From positions 7,378,001 to 7,442,000 of the forward strand of contig JAULSN010000001.1 in assembly GCA_033439765.1 (NCBI GenBank): DNA of 64,000 nt, read 5' to 3'. A program made the position numbers and the translations under genes. The stretch comes from Lasiosphaeria ovina (Eukaryota; Ascomycota; Sordariomycetes; Sordariales; Lasiosphaeriaceae). Under the pieces are notes generated by a model. That model was not told where the DNA came from. It saw only the letters and a program-made list of their open reading frames with translations, and ran no database searches. Positions 11,001-23,411 of the stretch are shown in pieces; the first letter of the stretch is position 1, and every line of letters begins with the position of its first letter.

Positions 11001-13016
11001 TTAATGTGAAACCTGGACGGCTACTACCGGAAACAATGCCGCGCCAAGTGTTGAAATCGCAAACTGCCACGACGAGATGGCGTTCCACATGGCGCTTTGT
11101 GGTGCTGAGATATTCGCTTGGTCAACCGATGTCAATACAGTGGGCATGGCTTCGAAGTAGTCACCCGCAGCCATGACAAAGCAGAGCCCCATGCCTGCAG
11201 CAGCAGCAATGTTGCGAGTCGAGATGATCTTGCCCCTTCTCCCCTTCTCTTTGCCCTCTCCAGCAAAAGCATCGCTCTTCTCATCTCCCCACACCATAGG
11301 CTGTAGCCAAAATGCAACGACATATCGGACAGAGGCAAAGCCAATCAGTAGCGAAGAGTAGTATCTGAGGTATACCAGACAGGCCCAACGATTCGTCATG
11401 TCGGGGGTCGTCATACACTCTAGGAAAGCAAGGTGGCCCGCTGCAACACCCATTTGGATCGTCGACGACAACACTCCCCACGGCACAACGCGGTTGACCA
11501 AAGGGAGTTCCACCGACGGGAGCGAGTCCTTGCGATGGCAGTATGCTGCTACGCGAACGGTCCCTTGGGCCACGAGAGCAATAGCGCTGGCCTGGGAGAG
11601 GCCAACATACCCCGACAGATTGGCAACCAACAGAATGCAGTAACCTATGCTGCAGAGGAGACTGACCACCAGGGGCAAGGGCAGCTGTGTGGGAGCTGCG
11701 ACGGTTGCTTTGGCCTGGGGCTTTTCTCCCAACAGCACTGCCGAGCTAGTGGCCTTGATGGCGTCCTGTGAAGTGCCAGTGGTGGCAGAGGCGGCGGTCA
11801 ACTCTCTCGAGGTTACGCAGCTCCCAGCCTCCCCCGACTCCAGCCCGCTTCCGGCATAGAGATATCCAATCTGGCCGATGGCTTCGAGCAACAGAAAGCT
11901 CATTGACATGCAGGACAAAAAGGTGCCTCTGTCGACTGTACTTTCCATGGTTGGGCTGAGAAGGATGACGGCTCCGGCGAAGACAAGGCCACCTTGCATG
12001 CACATTCTGGGAGATCTCTGTCCTGCCTCGGCTGGCACAACTGAGAACCTCATCAGACAAGCCGTAGCATGGGCACCGAAAAGGCCGACAATCACGGCTT
12101 GTAACGAAGCCCACGCAATGCTGTGGATCTCGGCCTTGGAGGTGAGGTGGTTAACGTTGGCCTCGTATATCCACAGTGCCGAAACCTCGGTGCAGACGAT
12201 GCCGAGACCCACGAATATACCGAGGAGATTGATTTCCCAGTTCCCAGCAATGATTAGCTTGGTGGGCCTCCCAAGTCTAACGATAAGTAGCTCCGAGCGG
12301 GTGAGTTCGCGGACCGACATTCTGAGCATGTATAGAATGTAGATGCTCATGGCTCCAACGTTGAGGACGAGAGCGAGGCTACTCGTCCCCCCCTGCAGCG
12401 ACCAGACAATGGCAACAAGAGCTCCCGTGACGCGGAACAACACGACATTCAATGCAATGGCAGCTGACAGCCAAACACTGAGGCGTGGGGTGAGGCGGCC
12501 ATGCATCTTGAGCAGGCGGCGAGAGTTGTTGGCAAACTCGGAGAGGAGCGTTGCCCAGATGAGGTACATCTGGCGACGCGGAAAGTTCCAGGCGAGTATC
12601 CCAATCATGGCAGCAATGCTGAGCATATGGTGCACGACAAGCTCGGGGATCGAGACGTAGTGCGGCAACTCCTGGACGAAGAGGACAGCCCGGCAGCCCC
12701 AACACCACTGCTCTTCCGTGCTGAGGGGCCTCGCAAGGCCGGCGATGTCGGTCTCGGCGGACGTCGTCAGTAGAGCCGTTGTACATGCCACAATCGACAC
12801 GGCCTTGAATATTAAGCCGAGCCATGTGCCGAAGTATAGATCGTACCGCCTCCGAATGTCGAGCTTGAGGTCTTCAAAAAACTCGGGGTTGACGCGGCGC
12901 ACGATGGCCTCGGCACCAAATCTCAACAAAACCCATGCCGTCAGGCCGGCGAGAAAGGGAACAAAAGGGACCTCGGCCTTGGTGCTGACGATGCCTGGCT
13001 GCAGTTGTGAATCCAT
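11001..13016 (-). CDS. Polytopic membrane protein with N-terminal TLC domain
   Basis: Single-exon gene of 671 codons, start in good context (AACATGG). Residues 20-40, 66-84 and about 125-145 are hydrophobic helices. The His-His pair at 129-130 (in ELVVHHMLS) and the following segment with LLSEFANNSRRLLK at about 157-170 match the TLC (TRAM-LAG1-CLN8) pattern. TLC proteins are ER or secretory-pathway membrane proteins; some are ceramide synthases, others handle lipids in unknown ways. Here the TLC part is only the first third or so. It is followed by many more hydrophobic segments with a soluble Ser/Thr/Ala-rich linker at about 400-445 and a basic loop (GKEKGRRGK) near 600. That makes the protein more than twice the usual size of simple TLC proteins. 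A Lag1 motif is not obvious, so ceramide synthase activity is not claimed. It is transcribed away from the transporter gene at 14265. Function unknown. Confidence 0.85.
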   Translation of the reverse strand: MDSQLQPGIVSTKAEVPFVPFLAGLTAWVLLRFGAEAIVRRVNPEFFEDLKLDIRRRYDLYFGTWLGLIFKAVSIVACTTALLTTSAETDIAGLARPLSTEEQWCWGCRAVLFVQELPHYVSIPELVVHHMLSIAAMIGILAWNFPRRQMYLIWATLLSEFANNSRRLLKMHGRLTPRLSVWLSAAIALNVVLFRVTGALVAIVWSLQGGTSSLALVLNVGAMSIYILYMLRMSVRELTRSELLIVRLGRPTKLIIAGNWEINLLGIFVGLGIVCTEVSALWIYEANVNHLTSKAEIHSIAWASLQAVIVGLFGAHATACLMRFSVVPAEAGQRSPRMCMQGGLVFAGAVILLSPTMESTVDRGTFLSCMSMSFLLLEAIGQIGYLYAGSGLESGEAGSCVTSRELTAASATTGTSQDAIKATSSAVLLGEKPQAKATVAAPTQLPLPLVVSLLCSIGYCILLVANLSGYVGLSQASAIALVAQGTVRVAAYCHRKDSLPSVELPLVNRVVPWGVLSSTIQMGVAAGHLAFLECMTTPDMTNRWACLVYLRYYSSLLIGFASVRYVVAFWLQPMVWGDEKSDAFAGEGKEKGRRGKIISTRNIAAAAGMGLCFVMAAGDYFEAMPTVLTSVDQANISAPQSAMWNAISSWQFAISTLGAALFPVVAVQVSH

Positions 13017-14264
13017 GTTGTTGCTCGCTCCAGTAGCGAAACTGGCGGGAGTGTTGAAACGGGGATGGGCTTTGCTCAGGGGGGAGAGTCTGTTCGAGGA
13101 CGATGTCCCATGTCAAGCAACAAGAGAATACGTGGTGGCCTAAAGCATTCTCGAGCTGCCGAAAAAAGGTAAATTAGCCGACGTACCCAAAGGCATGCTG
13201 TGGCAAGTAAGGTATTGAATTGAATGAGGACCTCGGTGGGCGGTGTACGTGTGCCGGGTGCTCAACGTGAGAAGCTGTTAGCTTGGAACCTTGTTGGGGT
13301 GTTCCTTCCTCGGCCAGAAGAGGAGACGAGGCGGTTTTTTCAATGGCGGCAAGAACGCAAGGACATAAGAACGTAGTAGGAAGGAGTAGCCCCATTTCTC
13401 CGTAATGAACTTGGGGGAAATGCCCATCCCAGGGGAGCAGCTGCCCATATCTATCCAAGGTAGTCTTCCACATAAGTGCCGTCTGTGGTGACCTCGATGG
13501 TCTTCCACTTGGCCACCAAAGGTGCGCCTAGAATAGTCTAGGATATAGGTTTGGGCGTTCAAGCCATACTTTGGGCTCGGAAAAAGTGAGTCGGCGTCGA
13601 ACCTTGAGCGAAGTCAACAACAGCCACCCGCCCCGCGATTGCGTCAGGACGGATCCTTGAGGGTCGCACTTCTTCGCATAATAGCGTAGCTTGGACAAGC
13701 TGGCTACACCTCGGTAGTTTGAAGAAAAATAATTACTAGTAGTAAATATGACCGATGAAGAACTGGGGGCGAGTGAGATATCGACAGCCGGCGGACCATG
13801 TTGACAACAAGTGGCTGTCAAGCACGTCATGTCGTCTTATACGTGCAAGAGACGAAGCCAGCGACGATTGGGTTTTTGAGTTTTGTCGAGCATATTTCCC
13901 GCAAGGTCTAGTCTTTCACATTCCACGCCAAAGAGATTGACAGCGGCCGCTAGGTACCTCGCCGTGACGGCTCCAAATTTCCACCTAGTCCAGCAGAGAG
14001 AAGACACAAAAGGCGATGAGCTCTTGGTCCTGGCAAGCATGTCGACTCAGCGGATCCTTTCCAGGTTGTTACTCACCACCCCGCCGCTTCTTACCTTACC
14101 TGGACAGCCTCCTACCTTACCTACCTCCCCACGATACTTTACCGGCTACACTCGATCAACCTTACACCCTGAATAGCAACTCTACTCCCGTCGCACTTCT
14201 TCCTGCAGCACAAAATATCCAATCGTTGAGCTCTCGAACTAGGATTGGCAAAGCCTGACAGGCA
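13017..14264. promoter_or_regulatory. Divergent intergenic region between TLC gene and MFS gene
   Basis: A 1,248-bp spacer lies between the start codons of two oppositely oriented membrane-protein genes, so it must hold both promoters. Pyrimidine-rich sequence with TACCTTACCT units (about 14088-14130) precedes the transporter start and looks like a fungal transcription-start region. I could not assign a specific regulator site. Confidence 0.6.
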
Positions 14265-16123
14265 ATGGAACAGACGGCGCAAGAAAGCACGGCGGGGCCA
14301 GGTTCAACGGCTACAATACAGAGAGTTTCGCGAAAGCGAGCAAGAGCAATATATGGCTTCATGTTACTGATACATTTCCTGCTCGCCGTCGACATGACCT
14401 CGATAGCTGTCGCCCTTCCGGTACGAACCCCCTCCGCTCCCCACGAGGCCTGTCTTTTGACAATTGGTCACGATGTTTGACAGAGGAACAAGTTCAACAA
14501 TTTGACTTTGTGGCTAGACAATAGCAAGGGAGATGCATGCCAGCAAGACGGCCGTCTTCAGCATGGGGACCGTGTTCTCGCTAAGCGCGACCATCTTCCA
14601 GCAGCCCATTGCCGAGATCTCGCACGTGGTGGGCAGGAAGCCCGCCTTCCTCGCCGTCCTAGCTATCTTCGCCATTGGCTCCATTACGGCTGCCATGGCC
14701 AAAGACATGACTACCCTCCTGGTTGGCCGAAGCATGCAGGGCTTCGCCTCGGGTGGCTCGGTCCTCGCCGCCATAGTGCTCACCGATCTCGTCGATCTCC
14801 GCGACAGGGCCACCTGGCTGTCGGTCCAGAACTCGGTCCAAGCCGTTGGCCTCGTCACCGGCCCTCTCATTGGTGCAAGCCTCCTGAAGGCGACTTCTTG
14901 GGTGTGTTATTCTCACACACCGGACATGACACGCCCTGCAGATATATCAACCCATGAGGCTTAGGCTGCTAACAAGTGCTTTTTGATAGAGATGGCTGTT
15001 CTGGATCAACCTACCCGCTATTGCAGCCTCGGCCGCCGGTCTGGGAGTCCTCCTAGGGTTCGACAGACCTGCAGAGGGCATCTGGGTGGGCCTCCGGAAG
15101 GTTGACTGGGTAGGGATACTCATCTTCATGCCATCGGCGGTGGCTCTCCTCGTCCCCTTTACCATGGCCGGCATTTTCTTCGCGTGGAAATCATGGCAAG
15201 CCATCATGTCGCTACTGTTGGGCGTTGGTGGACTAGCGGCTTTAGCCGTACACCAGCGATATCTCGCCAAGAACCCCATGTTCAGATCGAGCCTATTTAC
15301 CAAATGGACCACGGTCTGCAGTTTCTTTGGGCAGGGCGTGTTTGGAGTGTGCATCAACATGATATTCTACTACTTGGTTGTTTTCTGGTCAGGGGTTCGC
15401 GGCTTCGACGAGATCCTGACGGGAGTTGCTCTCCTCCCCGAGACGCTGAGCATTCCCGTGGCAGCCATCGTGTGCGGACTGACGATGCGCAAGACGGGCC
15501 GAATCCGCTGGGCCATGCTCGTAGGGTGGCCATTGACATCGCTGTCCATAGGCTTGCTCTGGTTTCTTGACACCAAGACCCCCCTCGTTGCCCTCATCGT
15601 CATCAATACTGGCGTGGGCCTGGGAGCTGGCATCATCGCCTCCTCGCTCAACGTAGCGATTCTGGCAACTACGACGCGGGAGGACAATGGGCACGCCATG
15701 GCGATGGGTTGGCTCTTCAAGTCGGCGGGCATGTGCTTGGGCATCGCCATCGGCACCGCCCTGTTCTCGGTGCAGATGGAGAGCCGGCTAAGGCAGATGG
15801 ATGAACCCGAGATGACAGCCGAGTCGCTGCTGCGGGTACTCAAGAACGTCAAGAACGACCGGGCCGGACAGGAGGCCATTGTGCGCACGCTGAGGATTCT
15901 CTGGACCATTTGCTGCGGCCTATCGGGCCTCGCCGGCCTCCTGTGCGGCTCTTGCAAGTACCCCACGCTCAACGACAGGATGCAGGCCCAGGGCGACGGA
16001 GCAGTGAAGGAGGACGTCGAGTCGGGAAGGAGTAGCAACTGCAGCAGCGCCACGCAAGCCAAACACCCGCAACACCATGTCACCGTCGTCGACCATGGTC
16101 TTCCGCAGACCCGTCTCGGGTGA
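14265..16123 (+). CDS. MFS transporter, DHA2-like (drug:H+ antiporter type)
   Basis: Three exons: 14265-14420, 14518-14901, 14990-16123; introns of 97 and 88 bp, both GT...AG and phase 0. The product is 557 aa. The first intron was set so that VALP joins TIAREMHAS, restoring the usual first-helix motif of these transporters. The loop after helix 2 carries VGRKP (about 90-94), the GRSMQGF segment (122-128) fits the helix-4 motif, and VTGPLIGA (about 165-172) is the antiporter motif C of drug exporters. Roughly 12-14 hydrophobic helices follow, and the C-terminal tail (about 505-557) is polar and cytosolic. The family exports toxic compounds, pigments or siderophores across the plasma or vacuolar membrane by proton exchange; the substrate cannot be told from sequence. 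No biosynthetic genes for a secondary metabolite flank it. Confidence 0.9.
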
Positions 16124-19100
16124 GATAGGGGCTAAATATATTGATAAAATTTAATATTTAATTGTAAATACGGCATGAGCTGCGTTGTTTTGAACGGGGG
16201 TACGGATAAACGGAGTGTTACTTTCTAACCCTTTTTGGTGGGAATTTTATTTTATTTTTTATCATTTTTGTCTCGTGGTTCTTTCTTATTCCTTTCTGTT
16301 TTGGCGTCCAGGATATCACCCCCACGCTTTTCTTTCCCTGCACATCACAAGCTCTTTCCATTTCAGTCAGAAGTGATGCTTAGTGTTGGCGATGATAGAC
16401 AAAGTACGTAGGAAAAGATAGATCACAGCTCCCCGCTAGAATAGGGCAAGGATCGACACAACAGCAATACAATCTTTCGGGGCCGGAAACCCGATCCATC
16501 AAAGAAAACGAGATTGCGGATGTTTGGTTTTCCTTTCCACGTGTTTGCATTCCGCGCAGGCGTGGACCCCCCCTCTGACGTCGCCTCGGTAATCCTTCCC
16601 CTCCCTCCCCTCTCCCCTCTCCCAAATATTTTGCCAGCTGATCCCCCCCGATGAGGTCAACGGGGGCGGTCTGTCGGTCACTTTCGGGCCACCTGAGGAG
16701 GAGGGGGGGGACAAGAGGGGAATGGGGGGAACAAAGAAAAAAAAAAACTTGATGGCATGGCAAGGCGATTCGGATTGATGACCTAATTCGGGCACTTTGC
16801 CTGGTTTGGGACATTCCATGGGGACAAGAAACATGTGAAAGATGGCCCAACTTTTTTTTTTTTTTTTAAAGCTGTTGAATGCGGGGAAAAGAAAATAATG
16901 TGAGGTATGGAGATGGGTAAAATAAAGATGAGATGAGATGCCCGGGACTCGCCGAGGTTGCTGGAGATCTCTCCCTGTGTCCTGGCTGTTCCTTTAGTTG
17001 CAGACTCTTTGCCTAAACCGTAAGATATTCAGAGGAAAGAGGTCTCGAGTACCAGTACTTTTGCCAATGTTCCATAGGTATCTTACCTACCCCAGCTGAG
17101 CGGTTTCCTATTGTGGTTTTTATTTTGTTTTCTATTAATTTTATTTAATTCCATTTTATTTAATTTGGGTTTCTCTTTTTTGTCTTGTTCCCCTTCTTGC
17201 GGGGCTTGTTTGTTTGGTTGCTGCTGGCTGGCCAGACCTATGGCTTTTACATCGGTGGTGTCAAACGGAATGGTTGTTTCACCTTCAGCAGCGCAATACG
17301 GTCTTCTGCCACTGCACCAGCTACGTAACGTCTGCAATCGCGTTATTTTTCCAACTCCCTATTTCTTTTGTCTTTATCTCGAGGTCTCCCTCCTGGAAAC
17401 GAAACAATAATGATAGTGCAAGGATTAGAATAAAATCACATTTAAAATATTTTTATTCTTCCCAATGTTGTTGTCCTCGGCCCTGGAACTGTTTTACCTC
17501 TAGGGGGAGTAACCGAACCAGCCAATAGGGTTAGCTTCCAGTTGGCCCTGGCCGCAACTGGCAGCCCGGTGGCCGGGAAAGCCCAGGGGGAGGTCGAACT
17601 GCCTGAAATGGAACATGGCCGGCGTCATTTTCGAAGCATGGGGAGACCCTGCATTGATGCATCTTTGACCTTCTGGAACATGGGATGGAAGAAGCCCAGT
17701 GACAAGCGTCAAGGCGCAAGGCGCCGGCGCCGGCGTAGCTTCTTTTGGATGCCCCCCGGGCCATGTCCGAGAGACACGCACACGCACACGCACACAGAGA
17801 GAGGGAGTGCAAGGTTGAGTTTGGCCTCATTTCATGGGCTGTTGCTAGTCTCGGTATCGAGTACTTTCCCAGTTTTCCCGACAATGTTGAACCCCCTGAC
17901 CCCAGGTCCCATGCGCTTGGATGCTAGGATTGGGGATTCCCAGATATCTGATTCGCGTCTCGAGGCGGGGAACTAGGCTGACTGCTCGAATTGCTTGCAC
18001 CTTCCTCACCCGGACTCTTCCGTTTGCCTGTGTGCGGTCGCTGCCGTTGCCCGTAACGAGCAAACCTGTCGTGGGAGGTCGAAAATGGCGCAGATAGGGA
18101 ATTTCAGAATAGAGGGTTCACACAAGCCGCGCCCGCGCGGGGGGGTTGGCTCTTCTTTACGCAATTGTCCTATTACGAGAAAACGGAGACAGTAACGGCA
18201 CCACTCCTCAAGCTGTATTATCTCTGCATCACGGTGAGAATTAAAAATAATAAAAATTCGAAGAAATGCGGGTATCCTCTTTCGTCGCCCGAACTGGTCG
18301 ACGCCTCTTCGGTTCATCCGATCAATACGCACCTTCAACCTGATCAATGCAGGCATGCGGAAGAGGCTTAAAAACACAAGAGACACGTGGTTGATGCGAC
18401 AATGGGTGGCGGGCGGGTTTCCCTGTGCGACGTGTAGCCCCTAGAATGCAGGGGACGGGCGGTTCAAAGTCAAACTTGGGACGACAAGACAAAGCGCAAG
18501 TGGCAGCAGACGCAATGCGCTGCTGCCCATCATCTTCTGCATGGCATTGCTGGGCGATTTACGCCGCATGAACCCATCCGGTGCTTCAGAGTTGGAGTGG
18601 TCCCGCTCACGACGTTGTTGGACTCTATGACATACCGTATGCACTCCGCATTCTCTTGGGCGATCCCGAGGGCCTCCAGCGACACAACGCCGACACGACA
18701 CAAAAAGCCAGGCCGATCGATCTTTTGCATGACAATCTTGGTCTGTAGCTGCTGAGGGAGTAACTGGACAAGAATGAGAACAAGACTGATGGCCAGTTGC
18801 GGTCGGTCGAAAAGGCAGATCACATGGCGGACAGATCGAGATAGCAATCGCCCCCAAAAAGAAACAAGACAAAAAATCTCAGGGACCGAAGGGTGTTCCA
18901 GAACGTGGCGCTCCCCGTGCCCCCCCGGAAGATCCCTTTGCTTTTTCCTTTGTTGCGAGGGTGACATTGGCCGGCGGCGCCTCAGATTCGGGGCCGAGCC
19001 GAGAGCACGGACTCGAGTGCTCATCACTCAAGAACGCGTCGCGCGGTCCCGAAGAGAGCTGGACGAGTTCGCGTTCTCTCTCCAACGGACCCCACTTCAC

Positions 19101-22100
19101 GGGCCTCAGGCCCTGCCATGCCGCCCGCCGTGGAGAGAGTTGCCCCATCCCCACATGTTTCTTGTTTTCCTGCCTTGGCCCCCAGGTCGGCCCCTCCGTC
19201 CCGCTGGGCGAGCTGAGCAAGTAACCGTGCCGTTCCCCGGATCCGCCCCCTTTTGCCATTGCAGTATGATGTATTACTGCATTCGGCAACTCTTCTCCTT
19301 GTGTAGCACAATGTAGACAGACGCGCATGTGGCATGCGTGCCAGTGCAGAGTGCAGCAGCAGGCTCGTGGCATTTGGAAAGAGGCGAACAAGGAGAGAGA
19401 GAGGCACAGACGGGTAAGTCCATAACATGTGGCAGGCCGCCTGAAAGGCTGCGGCACTCTAGGGAGAGGCGCGCCAATCAATGGTGGCGCGTTTGAAGAC
19501 TCCTTCGCTCGCCCGCTCGGTTATGTCCAAGCGTTTCCTGACGGGAACCGAGAGTAAGAAAAACCAGGGCTCGAGTGGATAAAATAAATGAGTAGAAAAT
19601 AAACTAATAAAGAATATAATGAAAACGGATACTTCTCCTGGTACCTGCCGTGCGATACTACCTGCTTCGCGTTTTTGACTTGGCATTGGATTGTTTGCTC
19701 GTTCATGACATAATTGTACCCACATGATAGACAGAGAGATTGGCTCTCTACCGTACCTACTTGCCAGCCTGTGAAGCTCAAGAAGCCTATTGTCGGTTGT
19801 TGGCAACTCTAACAGCCCCACTTGTCGTCTCGATCACGGCTTACAACACAAATAATAGCTAAAGATGCAGGCATCGCGGTGGTGTCCGAAGGTTGTCTTT
19901 CCGAATGCCCCCCCTGTTCGATAGGCCGGTCCTTCATCTAGCTGCGAGGGAATGTGTAAAATAACAAGAAAACTCAACGCGTAGCAAAACGTTCACACAC
20001 TTCCCATCACATCCTGCTACTGCACGCTCTGACGGTTTGCCTGCCGGTGAAAGACTTTCTCAAGTGGCAGGTCCCCGCCAGCTTACCAACCAAGCTAACA
20101 ACAACACTGCACACCACCTGGACCCGTCATGTCAGGTCATGTCATGTCATCCCACCGGAGTTGGTTCCGTGTCTGGCGAGCGAACGAGCAAGAGGGGCCC
20201 GAGTGAACAAGGTACCGTAGCTGGCTGGGGGGCCTTTTTCCCCACACCTTGACCGTTTTCATGGGCAAGAAGCCAGCCAGCCAGAGCTACGAACCGGGAA
20301 AGGAGCCAGGCCTTCCCCGGCGTGCCGGTGAGGATTTGGGATTTGGCCAGAGTCGGGGAAACCATGGAACCTTGCTTGGTTGGTTTGCCGGCGGCAAGTA
20401 GTGTAGGTAGCCAAAGCCCGTGCTGTCCCGCAAAATGTCCGAGCGCCGGTAGGCAGATGGATATGACTGGTCACCTTACACAACAAGATTTGGGCGTGCC
20501 TGTTAGCACTTAGCAGACGTTAACTTTTGGACAGCAGGGGGGAGGGGGGCTTGTCGTTCGTATGACAAACCCGAATTCGGGACGAGGGGGGGTAGCGATC
20601 CAGAAAACGGAGACTTCTGGAAAATAGAGACACGGCTGGGAATGGCAACTCGGTGAAGACGTTAGCGGGGAAAGAGAACCAACACCACAACTGCCAGAGA
20701 GAAACGGCGGGCAGGGGATGGCAAGTGCGAGGGAGGCGCCAACAATAGGTGTTCTCGCCTGGGCATTCGGTGCCTGGGTGCGACGAATCCGTCCCGTCTG
20801 CCAGGAGCCTGCAAGGAACTTAATCCAGGGCCCCTGCCATGGTGCTGTCAGAGAGGGAACAAATATTGGGCTGGGAATATTCATTGTTCCGTCAATTCTT
20901 TTCTTTTTTGTCTCGATAGAAATAATAATATTCAGGGTTATTATTTTGTCGAGACTATTATTTCTTACCCCTGTTTTCCTTTGTCACTGGCGTTGGGGCT
21001 GGCGGGTGCTCAGTCCCTGTCACTTTGTTTTCTAGACACGGCCGTGTGTCATGCTGGAGACGGCTTCTGGATTCCGATCTGGAAAATCGGCAGTGGCTTC
21101 CGAGGCGGGAATTAGAGAAGTGACATGTTAAAAAAGCCAACTTTAAAAAATACAACGTAGAATTAAATCCACGAGAAGGAACAGAAAATAATAATATTAA
21201 TGATTTTTTTTATTTAATCATGAATATTATCCCAGGGGGGTTTTGACGGCGCAACGGATCCATCGCTCGCATGCGCCGCACCCGGCGTGAAAAAGAAGAC
21301 AGGCCTTCGGAAGCACCAACGAAAACGACCGAGAGCGCCGGCACTTTTTCTCCCCTCCCCCTCCATCACCCACACCAACTAGTAACTCCCTAACTACTAG
21401 CCCAGTCCGTACTGCCGACAGGACACTGTTTCTAAAACAGTCTACACTGGCAATCCCTCGCTGCCCTGGGCGGTGGGTTTTACGCGCAGTGTGGGGGGAT
21501 GACACGCCCCTTGTATGTTGTGGCATCGCATCGCAATCGCAATCGCATCGGGCCCGCATCGCGCAACGTGCCCCCGAGGAATCCCGTCCTGCCCGTCTAC
21601 CGATCCGTCCGTTGATACCGGAGAAGCCTCTCATACATACATAACAGCGGCCAGTTCTTCTCCAGCCCCCAGGATTTGAGTTCTCTCAGACTGTTCCTAT
21701 TAAAATAAAAGCAACTCCGTTTCCAACTTTTGCATCCAGGAGCACTTGTGAACCGCCTTGTTCGCGCCCGGGATGGATCGTCTGTCCACCAGAGCGAGAG
21801 TGTGGGGGGACGAGATGTGAACAGAGTTACGTACATCGTTGTCGGTCTCCTGGCCGGGCTGTGGTGGTGCCGCCGTGCGGCGCGGAGGGGGAACCATACA
21901 TATGTGGGTGGTGGGGTGTGCGGCAAAGGGACCACATGACGAATCGCAGATGGGGGCCAGGCGCTTCATCCATCGGGGCGGCGAACCCGCCACGGCGGAA
22001 ACGAAGCACGTTCCTGGATTAAGCGACGAGAGGGCAGAGGCAGACACCGGAGAAGTCGGACGGGCGCCTAAATCGATCTCCCACACCAACAACACCAACT

Positions 22101-23411
22101 TGCTTCGTCTTGCTGCATATCGACGACGGAGGCTGGAGCAGGCACGAATACCACCTGCCATGCCACACTCGCTCCATGGTCTACCTACCTCAGGAGGCAT
22201 CACCACCCCTACGTACGCCGACAGCAGCACCACCACCATCACCAACAACAACAACAACAACAGAGCCGCCGCGCGCCAACAAGAAAAAGGAGAAACGTAT
22301 ACTAATAACTGCCACACTAAAACTACAGAATATTGCATCAATGCATACAGATTCTACAGTGTGCGCGGCAAAGACTCCCTCGTTCAGTAGTTTCTTCCGT
22401 CTCTTACAAATATCCCCATATTGCTTCCCGGCGTTCCGGGCTGGACCTTCCAGTATCCTGCGCAGGTAGTGTTGTGTAGATCCAAGCTCGACCTGCAACG
22501 GCACACATGGGACGCCTGCCTTGGGGCTGAAATTCATCCATGAAACCGGCCGCCACGAATTGAATGAATGAGTGATGACCACAGAATGAATGAATGAATG
22601 CACGGATTGGCGGGGGGCAGCATTTCCTCGTGGCAGCCACGTCCGCATGTCTGTATGTACTCCGTATGTGTATGCAGGCATGCACTTCAAAGGCACCTAT
22701 CTCGATTCTCGATTCTCGAGGCGCGAGGCGCGAAGCGCGTAAAACCCCAAAAGCCACCCGTCGGTTGATCGGCGGGTTGCGACTCCATCATCCCTCCGTC
22801 CCATGTGGTGATGCTATGTACACGATACAAAGTTGTTTTCTTTTTTTTTTTTTTACCTACGGAGTACTTTAGATTATTTTATGACCGCCGAGCCAACACA
22901 CAATATAACACAACACAAGCGCGCGCGCCGCCGCACCTCCCGAACACAGCCACTTCGGGAGGAGGAGGACCGACCGGGTGTGTTCGGCAAGTTTTTCGGC
23001 TAGCCAGCGTGCGGGTGTGCGGCGGGACGCTCCGTTTTCTCTGCTCACTTGATCACTTGATCTTCCCGCGTGGCTGAAGAAGCATTCTGAAACAACCCAA
23101 GAAGGGGCGCGAAACCACCAACAACCCACATGTTCGCCTTCAGCCTTGAACCAGCCCTGCAGGATATACAGTAAGCAAAGCGAAAGATGGGGTACTGTAT
23201 CAATCGCCGAGTGTAAAAAAAAGGCGCTATTCACTATGCTACGCTAACATATTACAAAACAACGCTCTGCCACCGCGTGGGGGTTAGAGACTTTCTACAG
23301 GATTTTACACTCCGTGACTAGCTCTCATAACTCAGTACCTAGACTAGGTGGCAATGGCTAGATGCCAACAACTCGCTGTACTCCCCTTCTCCCGTTGGGA
23401 GAGCATGGGAG
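16124..23411. other. Gene-free region (7.3 kb)
   Basis: No gene recognised. The first few hundred bases are AT-rich and probably include the transporter 3'UTR and that of any opposite transcript. The rest carries scattered low-complexity DNA: T runs near 16851-16867, CACACG repeats near 17776-17796, ATCGC-type repeats near 21526-21556, (AAC)6 at 22244-22261, GAAT repeats near 22560-22600 and a T run near 22840-22853. Frames of up to about 210 codons (for example 21700-22341 minus) are compositionally skewed and match nothing. Two TACTCCGTA-type 9-mers lie at 22658 and 22858. Confidence 0.6.

Noticed and set aside
21700..22341. 213-codon minus-strand frame with a Leu/Val-rich N-terminus resembling a membrane anchor
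   Set aside because: The hydrophobic part is the translation of the (AAC)6 and neighbouring ACC/AAC triplet repeats; the rest has no recognisable features.
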